From contig VBHV01000067.1 of assembly GCA_005881995.1 (NCBI GenBank), forward strand, positions 2,376 to 10,486: DNA of 8,111 nt. Direction: 5' to 3'. The notes under the pieces were generated by a model that did not search any database, had not been told where the DNA came from, and saw only the letters and a program-made list of their open reading frames with translations. The stretch is from Chloroflexota bacterium (GTDB lineage Bacteria > Chloroflexota > Ktedonobacteria > Ktedonobacterales > Ktedonobacteraceae). The position numbers and the translations under genes are program-made. Below, in pieces: positions 1 to 6,152 of the stretch (position 1 is the first letter of the stretch; every line of letters starts with the position of its first letter).

Positions 1-157
1 GCAGGCGGAACAAGAGGAATACTACCTTGCCGACTGCCTGAGCCGCAGGCTAGCACGCAGTGCGTTGGCAGTCGGAACAAGAGGAATACTACCTTGCCGA
101 CTGCCTGAGCCGCAGGCTAGCACGCAGTGCGTTGGCAGTCGGAACAAGAGGAATACT
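1..157. repeat. 67-bp tandem repeat array with multi-hairpin units
   Basis: Two units, 6-72 and 73-139, are identical by eye. Positions 1-5 look like the end of a preceding unit (one mismatch), and 140-157 is a truncated third unit, so the array continues upstream of the window. Each unit has a 9-bp outer stem, CCGACTGCC (30-38) with GGCAGTCGG (67-75). Between the arms lie two 4-bp hairpins with the same GCA loop: AGCC/GGCT at 41-51 and GCAC/GTGC at 53-63. This gives a junction-like fold in DNA or RNA. There are no unique spacers, so it is not a CRISPR array. The unit tail contains AAGAGGA, which becomes the ribosome binding site of the next gene. A diverged copy of the stem-bounded element lies at 2097-2151. 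The function is unknown; it could be a mobile palindromic repeat or a leader RNA structure. Confidence 0.9.
147..152 (+). promoter_or_regulatory. Ribosome binding site of RSH 1, inside the repeat tail
   Basis: AGAGGA lies 7 nt before the ATG at 160, which is ideal spacing, and decides the start. An in-frame GTG at 127 would give an 11-residue extension made only of repeat sequence. The ATG at 163 is a near-equivalent alternative. The site lies in the truncated third repeat unit, so the same motif recurs at about 13-19 and 80-86. Confidence 0.75.
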
Positions 158-159
158 GC

Positions 160-2595
160 ATGATGACCATAAATCCAGATGGGTCAGTTGCGATTTCGCA
201 TATGACACTTGAACATTTGCTGGCAGAGACTGGCCAGTATTTGTCTCCACGTGAGATGGAGACGATTCAACGTGCCTACGAAGTGGCAAATGAAGCGCAC
301 CGGGGCGTGGTGCGCATCTCTGGCGACCCCTATATTCAACATCCCCTGGAAGTGGCGCTACTGCTGGCTGACATGCGCATCGACGCGGACGGCATTGTGG
401 CGGCCCTGCTACACGATGTCGTTGAAGATACCGATTACACTCTGGAAGAACTCAGCACGCAGTTTGGTGAAGCCGTGGCAAATATCGTGGATGGTGTCAC
501 CAAATTCGATACCCTGGCAGGCAAACATGGAGAGGGCCAATTTATTGCTGCCGAGTCAGCCGCGTTCACCCCTTCGTTGCCTGAATCCCCTGAGCAGGTC
601 GAGCAAAGGCAGCGTCAGGCGCGTGATCTGAAGCGCCGCCAGCGTTCGGAGACCGTGCGCAAAATGTTGCTGGCGATGGCGGAAGACCCGCGAGTGGTGG
701 TGCTGAAATTAGCTGACCGCCTGCATAATATGCGCACATTGAGCGTGATGAACCAGGCTCAGCAGCAAAACAAGGCGCGCGAGACGCGGGAAATATACGC
801 GCCGCTGGCTCGCCGCCTGGGGATGGCGCTGGTGCAGGCGGAACTGGAAGACCTGGCCTTCAGTTACCTGGAGCCGGAGAAGTTTACGCAGCTTGCGCGT
901 GAGGTTGAAGAGGAACGACGCAAGCGGCAGCCCACCATCGACGCGATTTGTCAGGCGCTTGAAGAGGAGATGAACGAGGCTGGCATCCATGCCGAGGTGC
1001 ACGCCTGGCAGAAACACCTGTCCAGCATCAACCGGAAACTGGAACACAGCGGCGGCGAGCTGAGCCAGATACACGACCTGGTGTCGTATCGCATTCTGGT
1101 GGACTCGGTCCACGATTGCTACCTGGCCCTGGGGCATATTCACGCGCTGTGGCGTCCCAAAGATGGGCGCATTAAGGATTTCATCGCGACGCCGAAGGTG
1201 AATGGCTACCAGTCATTGCACACGACAGTGTTCTGCCTGGATAATCAACTGGCTGAGATTCAGATTCGCACGCATGAAATGGAGCGCATCGCCGATTACG
1301 GCATCGCCAGCTACTGGTACCTGAAAGAGCGCGGGGGCGCGCGCCTCTCTACGCGCGAGATGATTACCTGGATCGAACAACTGCGCGAGTGGCAGCGCGA
1401 ACTGCCGGAGAACGCCGACGAATTTGTGGAAGCGGTCAAAGGTGACATTTTCCAGGAACAGATTTTTGTGTTTACACCCAAAGGCGAGGTGAAAGATTTG
1501 CCGCGCGGCTCCACGCCGCTCGACCTGGCGTATCGTATTCATACCGACATCGGCGATCATTGTGCGGGTGCGCGCATCATTACCAATCTTGAGGACAGTG
1601 GACGGCTGATCACACGCATTGTCCCGCTCGACTACGAACTCAAAGGCGGCGAGATCGTCGATATTATCGTGGATGAAAACGTGCATCCCTCGCGTGAGTG
1701 GCTGTCCTTTGCGCGAACCACTTCGGCGCGCACCAAGATTCGCCGCTACTTGAAAACCTATGAGCGTGAGGTGAACCTGGAGTTGGGGCGTGAACGCCTG
1801 GACCTGGCATTAAAGGCGGTGGGCGCGCCTGGTGTACACGCCGTTTCGAATGAAGACTTGCTCAATACGAACACACAGAAGAAATACAATTCGTCCGATG
1901 ACCTGTTTATTGCCCTGGGGCGCGATGATCTGGCGGTTGGGGAGGTGTTGGAGAACCTGGCGCCGCTTTTGCAGCAGCGAGGTGAGTTGGAGCCAGAGGC
2001 CAATCTAGGGACTCGATTTATCCCGTCCGAAGTTTCGAAAAATGGATATCATACCAATATCACGGGCGAGAGCGAGCTGCCGCAGGGACTTCCTTCCCGA
2101 CTGCCTGACACGCAGAGTAGGACGGAGTCCGCTTGGAAGTCTGGTAGTCGGAATACGGACCCGGTCGTCAAACTGGCGCATTGTTGTTGCCCGCTGCCGG
2201 GAGACCCTATCTTGGGTCTATTCAATCCGCATAAGGGTATTATGGTGCATCGCAAGGATTGCCGGACCCTGCGCCGCCACAAGGGACACGTATCAGAGCG
2301 TCTGCTGGAGATCAACTGGCTGCAGATTGAGCCGCAGCGCTACCTGGCTCCCATTATTCTCGTGGCGCATGACCGGGCCGGGCTCCTGCGTGATGTGGCG
2401 GCTGTGGTCGCCGACGCGGGGATCAACATGACTTCTGTCGCATCTACCACTAATGCTTCATTGCAAAAAGCCGTGATTACTGCTACATTGGAGATAGAGG
2501 CCATCGACCAGATAGAGCCGATTTTTGAACGACTGCAACAGGTGAAGAATGTGGTGAGCGTGGGTCGAGATCGCGGTCGCAGCGTCCATTCATGA
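160..2595 (+). CDS. RelA/SpoT family protein 1, hydrolase-intact, synthetase motif altered
   Basis: Long RSH protein (811 aa from ATG 160) of the family that makes and degrades (p)ppGpp in the cytoplasm. Order: HD hydrolase about 35-200, synthetase about 260-395, TGS about 434-505 (His461 in R-I-H-T), helical linker, Cys zinc-finger-like domain (C675, C676, H697, C701), ACT about 728-802. The hydrolase residues are all present: R52, H61, H85-D86, E89-D90, D186 and N190 in A-D-R-L-H-N. The synthetase keeps K285, S289, K293, D306, R311, the R-x-K-D motif (337-340), Y350, H354 and E366. However, the G-R-P-K-H motif reads A-W-Q-K-H: the adenine-contacting Arg is Trp283, the following Tyr is Ser288, and A-H-W is S-Y-W (384-386). 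About 35 residues (118-160) are inserted in the HD region compared with usual Rel. Residues about 645-666 are encoded by a palindromic repeat. I infer a SpoT-like enzyme biased to hydrolysis; weak synthesis cannot be excluded. It is the first gene of the RSH pair. Confidence 0.93.
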   Translation: MMTINPDGSVAISHMTLEHLLAETGQYLSPREMETIQRAYEVANEAHRGVVRISGDPYIQHPLEVALLLADMRIDADGIVAALLHDVVEDTDYTLEELSTQFGEAVANIVDGVTKFDTLAGKHGEGQFIAAESAAFTPSLPESPEQVEQRQRQARDLKRRQRSETVRKMLLAMAEDPRVVVLKLADRLHNMRTLSVMNQAQQQNKARETREIYAPLARRLGMALVQAELEDLAFSYLEPEKFTQLAREVEEERRKRQPTIDAICQALEEEMNEAGIHAEVHAWQKHLSSINRKLEHSGGELSQIHDLVSYRILVDSVHDCYLALGHIHALWRPKDGRIKDFIATPKVNGYQSLHTTVFCLDNQLAEIQIRTHEMERIADYGIASYWYLKERGGARLSTREMITWIEQLREWQRELPENADEFVEAVKGDIFQEQIFVFTPKGEVKDLPRGSTPLDLAYRIHTDIGDHCAGARIITNLEDSGRLITRIVPLDYELKGGEIVDIIVDENVHPSREWLSFARTTSARTKIRRYLKTYEREVNLELGRERLDLALKAVGAPGVHAVSNEDLLNTNTQKKYNSSDDLFIALGRDDLAVGEVLENLAPLLQQRGELEPEANLGTRFIPSEVSKNGYHTNITGESELPQGLPSRLPDTQSRTESAWKSGSRNTDPVVKLAHCCCPLPGDPILGLFNPHKGIMVHRKDCRTLRRHKGHVSERLLEINWLQIEPQRYLAPIILVAHDRAGLLRDVAAVVADAGINMTSVASTTNASLQKAVITATLEIEAIDQIEPIFERLQQVKNVVSVGRDRGRSVHS
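2097..2151 (+). repeat. Palindromic repeat inserted in frame within RSH 1
   Basis: The ends CCGACTGCC (2097-2105) and GGTAGTCGG (2143-2151) match the outer stem of the 67-bp array units with one change (a G-T wobble), and the flank AATAC that follows also recurs in the array. Inside is a GGAC/GTCC hairpin with a GGA loop. The element is 55 bp against 46 bp in the array, so it is a diverged relative. It is translated in frame, giving a hydrophilic stretch (about residues 646-664) in the linker between the helical domain and the Cys motif. RSH 2 has no matching sequence there. This resembles in principle the Rickettsia palindromic elements found inside genes. Confidence 0.75.
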
Positions 2596-2604
2596 ATGCT
2601 AGAA

Positions 2605-2682
2605 GGCGACCGCGAGGGTCGCCCATACAATGACCGGGCCGTTTCCCTGCGTGTCATTGTACGGGCGACCCTCGCGGTCGCC
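2605..2682. repeat. 30-bp inverted repeat between the two RSH genes
   Basis: The left arm 2605-2634 and right arm 2653-2682 are complementary at 29 of 30 positions, separated by 18 nt (2635-2652). The core GGCGACC-CGCGAGG-GTCGCC is also partly self-complementary within each arm. The element starts 9 nt after the RSH 1 stop. No T-run follows, so it is not a classical intrinsic terminator. It could attenuate read-through, protect mRNA ends or simply be a mobile repeat. The right arm is echoed at 2700-2724. Confidence 0.9.
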
Positions 2683-2684
2683 CT

Positions 2685-2691
2685 GGGAAAG
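2685..2691 (+). promoter_or_regulatory. Probable ribosome binding site of RSH 2
   Basis: GGGAAAG lies 7 nt before the ATG at 2699. It supports 2699 over the in-frame ATG at 2630, which sits inside the left arm of the inverted repeat and would add 23 residues of pure repeat translation. The match to the consensus is only fair. Confidence 0.5.
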
Positions 2692-2698
2692 CGAATGC

Positions 2699-5107
2699 AT
2701 GAGCGACCTTCGCGGTCGCCCTGGAGCGCAAAAGTTACTTAACATCGTTCGACAATATATGGCTCCTGCTGAAGTTGAACAGGTTCGGCAAGCGTTTGAG
2801 CTGGCTCAGACTGCGTGCGGAGATACGCGCGGCGAGCGGCAACTGACGCTGATAGCGCACGCGCTGGCGGTTGCCACCATTATAGCCGAGATGCACATCG
2901 ACGCGGTGGGCGTCGCCTCCGGCTTGATTTTTGAAGCGGTAGACGCTGATCTGCTATCGCTTGAGCGCGTCGAGACAACCCTGGGCGTGGCTGTAGCACG
3001 TGTGGTGGGCAGCATGCTGCGCATGAATATCCTGGAGCGCAAAAAGCAAAGCGCCGGGGCTAATGATCGCTCCCGACCAGGTGCCACAGGCGATGGAGAC
3101 AATACACGCGAGCAGAAGAAGCAGCGTATACGTGACGCGCTGCGCCGCCAGCAAGCCGAGACCGTGCGCAAAATGTTTTTTGCCATGTCGGAAGATCCAC
3201 GTGTCGTCTTGCTGAAACTGGCGTATCGACTCCATGCCATGCGTCTCATATCGGAGAAGGCCTACCCCGTCGATCAACAAGAGATGCTGACTATGGCGCA
3301 GGAGACGCGCGAGATTTACGCGCCGCTGGCCGGGCGACTGGGCGTCTCGCGTGTCGAGAGCGAACTGGACGATCTGGCATTTCAGGTGTTGGAACCCGAT
3401 AAGTATGCCTGGGTGCGCAACATGGTGGAGGCCGAGAGCAAGCAGTGGAGTACCTATGTTGATCGCATCTGTCATATCCTTGAAGAAGAGATGCAAAAAC
3501 TGGGCCTGCACGCGGAGGTTTCGGGCCGTGTCAAGCACCTGTACAGTTTCTACAAGAAGCTGCAGCGTACCGCGGGCGATGTCGAACGCCTGGAAGACCT
3601 CAAGGCCGCCGCCGATTTTGGCCAGATTCACGACCTGGTGGCGTTCCGTATCCTGGTAGATTCGACCCCGGATTGCTATGTCGCGCTTGGCCATGTGCAT
3701 AGTTTGTGGAGGCCGAAGGATGGGCGTATCAAAGATTTCATCGCCAATCCTAAACCTAATGGATACCAGGCACTGCACACCACCATCTTCTGCGAGGATG
3801 AGCAGCTGGTGGAGATACAAATTCGCACCTTTGCCATGCACGATGTGGCTGAATATGGTGTCGCTATGCACTGGCACTACAAAGATGTCGGTGATCGCGC
3901 CTCAGCTTCTGCCAGAGAACTACTATCATGGCTGCGCCAGCTCGCTGATTGGCAGCGTGACCTGCGCTCCGCCAATGATAGCGAGTTCGTAGAGGCGGTG
4001 CGCGACGAAATTTTCGACGAACAGATTTTTGTCTTTACCCCCAAAGGAGAAGTCAAAGATTTGCCTGTCGGCTCTACCCCGCTCGATTTTGCCTACCGCA
4101 TACATACCAAGATCGGGGATAAGTGCGCGGGTGCGCGTGTCACCACCGAAAGCGGCAGTGGCGATGGCGAGCGCCTCGTGACCCGCCTGGTGCCGCTGGA
4201 TTACGAACTGAAAAGCGGTGATATCGTCGATATCGTCACCAACCGCACCGCCCACCCCACGCGCGACTGGCTCAATTTCGCGCGTACCGCCGCGGCGCGC
4301 AGTAAAATTCGCCGCTATCTCAAAATTCACGAGCGCGACATCAACATCCAGATCGGACGCGAACGGCTGGATCGCGAACTCAAAATCTTCGGTGTGCGTG
4401 GCATTGACGCCCTCAATGAAGATGCGCAAAACTGGCTGCTTTCCGAGTATGCCAAAGCATCCTTTGAAGACCTGCTCGCCTCTATCGGAGGTGACGATAT
4501 CCGCCAACATGCCGTCGCCGTCAAGCTCGTGGACTACTGGCAACAGCGCGAGGCGCGTGATGTAGGGACCCGGTTTATCCCGTCCAAAGACGAGGATGAA
4601 GCGCTCGCTCTTCCCGTGACCAATCGCGGGGCACCTTCGGCCCGCCTACAGGTCGCGGGTGTGAGCGGCCTGCTCACCAGCCTGGCCAATTGCTGCAATC
4701 CGCTGCCCGGTGACGAAATTGTCGGCTTCATCAGTCGCGGCAAGGGCGCCGTCATTCACCGCGCCGACTGCAAAAACATCGGTCGCTATTGCGAGCGTGA
4801 ACGCGAACGCCTCGTCAACGTCAGTTGGACCAGTATGGGCCAACAGCGCTACCTGGCTCCCGTCGTCATCACCGCCCATGATCGCGCGGGCCTCATTCGC
4901 GACATCGCCACCGTTGTCTCCGAAGTCGGCGTCAACATGACCTCCGTCGCCTCCAACGTCAGCGCCGGTAAAGATATCGCCCTGATCAACGCGACCTTGG
5001 AGATAGACGGATTGGATCAATTGCAGCGCCTGTTTGTGCGGCTTGAGAGAGTCAAAGGCGTCATGGGGGTCGAGAGGGATTTGGGAAAGGTCAACAAGCG
5101 CCAATAA
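2699..5107 (+). CDS. RelA/SpoT family protein 2, synthetase-intact, hydrolase-dead
   Basis: Tandem paralogue of RSH 1 (802 aa from ATG 2699) with the same order: degenerate HD about 25-190, synthetase about 255-395, TGS about 442-510 (His469), helical linker, Cys motif (C665, C666, H687, C691), ACT about 718-791. The hydrolase site is gone: H-D is F78-E79, E-D is D82-A83, and A-D-R-L-H-N reads A-Y-R-L-H-A (Y176, A180); only the first His (H54) survives. The synthetase keeps G-R-V-K-H with R277 and K279, S283, K287, D312, R317, R-I-K-D (343-346), Y356, H360, E372 and A-M-H-W. About 12 extra residues (about 291-303) sit between the ATP-binding motif and the catalytic Asp. I infer a dedicated (p)ppGpp synthetase, RelA-like in role, although its charge motif is the R-x-K-D of bifunctional enzymes, not RelA's E-x-D-D. 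Its product presumably needs RSH 1 or another hydrolase. The first residues come from a repeat copy; homology to RSH 1 begins near residue 11. The stop overlaps the next start. Confidence 0.93.
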   Translation: MSDLRGRPGAQKLLNIVRQYMAPAEVEQVRQAFELAQTACGDTRGERQLTLIAHALAVATIIAEMHIDAVGVASGLIFEAVDADLLSLERVETTLGVAVARVVGSMLRMNILERKKQSAGANDRSRPGATGDGDNTREQKKQRIRDALRRQQAETVRKMFFAMSEDPRVVLLKLAYRLHAMRLISEKAYPVDQQEMLTMAQETREIYAPLAGRLGVSRVESELDDLAFQVLEPDKYAWVRNMVEAESKQWSTYVDRICHILEEEMQKLGLHAEVSGRVKHLYSFYKKLQRTAGDVERLEDLKAAADFGQIHDLVAFRILVDSTPDCYVALGHVHSLWRPKDGRIKDFIANPKPNGYQALHTTIFCEDEQLVEIQIRTFAMHDVAEYGVAMHWHYKDVGDRASASARELLSWLRQLADWQRDLRSANDSEFVEAVRDEIFDEQIFVFTPKGEVKDLPVGSTPLDFAYRIHTKIGDKCAGARVTTESGSGDGERLVTRLVPLDYELKSGDIVDIVTNRTAHPTRDWLNFARTAAARSKIRRYLKIHERDINIQIGRERLDRELKIFGVRGIDALNEDAQNWLLSEYAKASFEDLLASIGGDDIRQHAVAVKLVDYWQQREARDVGTRFIPSKDEDEALALPVTNRGAPSARLQVAGVSGLLTSLANCCNPLPGDEIVGFISRGKGAVIHRADCKNIGRYCERERERLVNVSWTSMGQQRYLAPVVITAHDRAGLIRDIATVVSEVGVNMTSVASNVSAGKDIALINATLEIDGLDQLQRLFVRLERVKGVMGVERDLGKVNKRQ
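2700..2724. repeat. Third, degenerate copy of the inverted-repeat arm at the start of RSH 2
   Basis: This copy matches the right arm and its flank (about 2662-2687) with a few changes, both sharing TCGCGGTCGCCCTGG. It overlaps the ATG at 2699 and encodes roughly residues 1-9 of RSH 2, which have no counterpart in RSH 1. The start region of RSH 2 therefore appears to be built from repeat sequence. Confidence 0.75.
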
Positions 5108-6072
5108 TGAGCACCATGAACATCCCTGCCCTCACCGGGGCCTACATCGACACATCCGCCTTTCACGCCGATGTGCAGTACATCGAATCGCTCTGGCAGC
5201 GTATCCCCATCAATGGCATTGACCTGCCCATCATAGATATCGGCCAGGGCGAACCACTCGTTTTTGTCCCAATCCTCGAACACCTCGAATTTGTCTATGC
5301 CAGGCAAATCCGCGCCTTCAGCCAATCGCGGCGCGTCATTCTCTATCGACGCCAGGAAAACCGTACCCGCTTCGTCGGCCTGGCGGAACGCGCCGCGGAA
5401 CTCCTGCACGTACTCGACACCCTGGGATTGGAAAAGGTAGACCTGGTCGGGCATGGTGACGCCGCCATGGTGCTGTTCGAGTTCGGAATCGCCCACCCGC
5501 AGCGCTGCCGCTCACTCACCATCATCGCCCAGGCCGCCGATTACCAGATTGCGCCCCATCCCTTCATCTGGCTCCTGCACGAACTCTTCCTACGCCTACC
5601 CGTCGAACATTTTCTCCCTGCGTGGTTCCTGCGGCGCCTGGTCGTCAACTACATCGTCGCCCAACGCCCGCCCTCCCCCCCTGACCATCACCCATCCGTA
5701 GGGGCGGGGGCGGACGTGGAAGAGGGGAGGGGACGCTTGCGTCGCCCGCCATCCCCCCAATTGCCCCGCCAACTCATCGATGAACAATTTCGCAAAATTG
5801 CCTTGTGGCCTTTTGTCTACAAGTTCTCAGTCCTCCCCATCATCCATTCCTTCGACGTGCGCCAACAACTGGAACGCCTGACCATGCCCATCTTACTGAT
5901 TAATCGCGCTGATGATGCCCTTTCGCCGGAGGCAAAAACACGCTGGTTAGCGCAACACCTGCCCAACTGCACTGGCTACCACGTCGTTACAGGTGGAGAA
6001 CGTTTCTTCATGTACGCTCAGGCCGAACAGGTGAATTCACTGATGGCTGCTTTCCTTGAGGGGAAATCATAA
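5107..6072 (+). CDS. Alpha/beta-hydrolase-fold protein, probable pseudoenzyme
   Basis: A 321-aa protein with the outline of an alpha/beta hydrolase: strand L-V-F-V-P (51-55), a nucleophile-elbow-like V-G-H-G-D-A (114-119), a lid region about 150-240, acid strand I-L-L-I-N-R-A-D-D (262-270), and a C-terminal segment ending Q-A-E-Q-V-N (305-310). Usual catalytic residues are missing: the elbow Ser is Gly117, the catalytic His position is Arg299 (G-G-E-R-F), and the oxyanion H-G after the first strand is P-I. Only the acid (Asp270) is in place. GGT and CGT are each one transition from Ser AGT and His CAT. ATG overlaps the RSH 2 stop as TAATG, implying coupled translation and one transcript. Residues about 187-218 are a Pro/Gly/Arg-rich stretch from a repeat-like insert. 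There is no signal peptide, so it is probably cytoplasmic. It may be a non-catalytic binding protein or a decaying enzyme; the substrate or partner is unknown. An ATG at 5116 is an alternative start. Confidence 0.82.
   Translation: MSTMNIPALTGAYIDTSAFHADVQYIESLWQRIPINGIDLPIIDIGQGEPLVFVPILEHLEFVYARQIRAFSQSRRVILYRRQENRTRFVGLAERAAELLHVLDTLGLEKVDLVGHGDAAMVLFEFGIAHPQRCRSLTIIAQAADYQIAPHPFIWLLHELFLRLPVEHFLPAWFLRRLVVNYIVAQRPPSPPDHHPSVGAGADVEEGRGRLRRPPSPQLPRQLIDEQFRKIALWPFVYKFSVLPIIHSFDVRQQLERLTMPILLINRADDALSPEAKTRWLAQHLPNCTGYHVVTGGERFFMYAQAEQVNSLMAAFLEGKS
5665..5760. repeat. GC-rich palindromic insert within the hydrolase-fold gene
   Basis: This stretch contains C-runs (about 5668-5680), G-runs (5701-5712, 5724-5732), complementary CCCGCCC and GGGCGGG segments, and a short hairpin GACGC-TT-GCGTC (5733-5744) followed by GCCC. 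GTAGGGGCG near 5698 and GCGTCGCCC at the end recall the ends of the 2653-2682 arm, but the relationship is weak. It is translated as a low-complexity Pro/Gly/Arg segment in the lid region, where the fold tolerates insertions, with the frame intact. Confidence 0.5.
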
Positions 6073-6081
6073 AATCCATGT

Positions 6082-6113
6082 TTGTATCCATTTTTCGTAT
6101 CATATTGTAGAAT
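6082..6113 (+). promoter_or_regulatory. Weak promoter candidate ahead of the monooxygenase
   Basis: The 80-nt gap 6073-6152 is AT-richer than its surroundings. TTGTAT (6082-6087) and TAGAAT (6108-6113) resemble -35 and -10 boxes, but the spacing of 20 nt is too long for a standard sigma-70 promoter. A 5-bp dyad ATCAT/ATGAT (6099-6103, 6112-6116) overlaps the -10 candidate and could be an operator or chance. No intrinsic terminator is visible after the preceding gene. Confidence 0.25.
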
Positions 6114-6152
6114 GATCGTAATCACACACGGCGTGGCACAGGGCAAACAGAC

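Noticed and set aside
27..56. Promoter inside the tandem unit (TTGCCG and TAGCAC)
   Set aside because: The -10 match is poor and the spacing only approximate; GC-rich sequence gives such matches by chance.
1..157. CRISPR array or tRNA-like gene
   Set aside because: The units abut without unique spacers, and the junction fold lacks tRNA arm lengths, a T-loop and a CCA end.
127..159. GTG start extending RSH 1 by 11 residues
   Set aside because: The extension is entirely repeat sequence and has no Shine-Dalgarno of its own, whereas ATG 160 has a good one.
2567..2583. Further repeat copy at the 3' end of RSH 1
   Set aside because: It shares only TCGCGGTCGC with the arm, and the encoded V-G-R-D-R-G aligns with V-E-R-D-L-G of RSH 2, so it is probably ancestral coding sequence.
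2605..2682. Intrinsic terminator between the RSH genes
   Set aside because: The hairpin is strong but followed by GC-rich sequence with no T-run.
2630..2698. ATG start extending RSH 2 by 23 residues
   Set aside because: It lies within the left hairpin arm and encodes only repeat sequence; a start at 2699 has a fair RBS. It cannot be fully excluded.
2954..3877. Long - strand open frame of 307 codons opposite RSH 2
   Set aside because: It is antisense to strongly conserved RSH domains and shows no recognisable protein motif; other long opposite frames at 1213-1686, 3926-4543 and 4646-5104 are rejected for the same reason.
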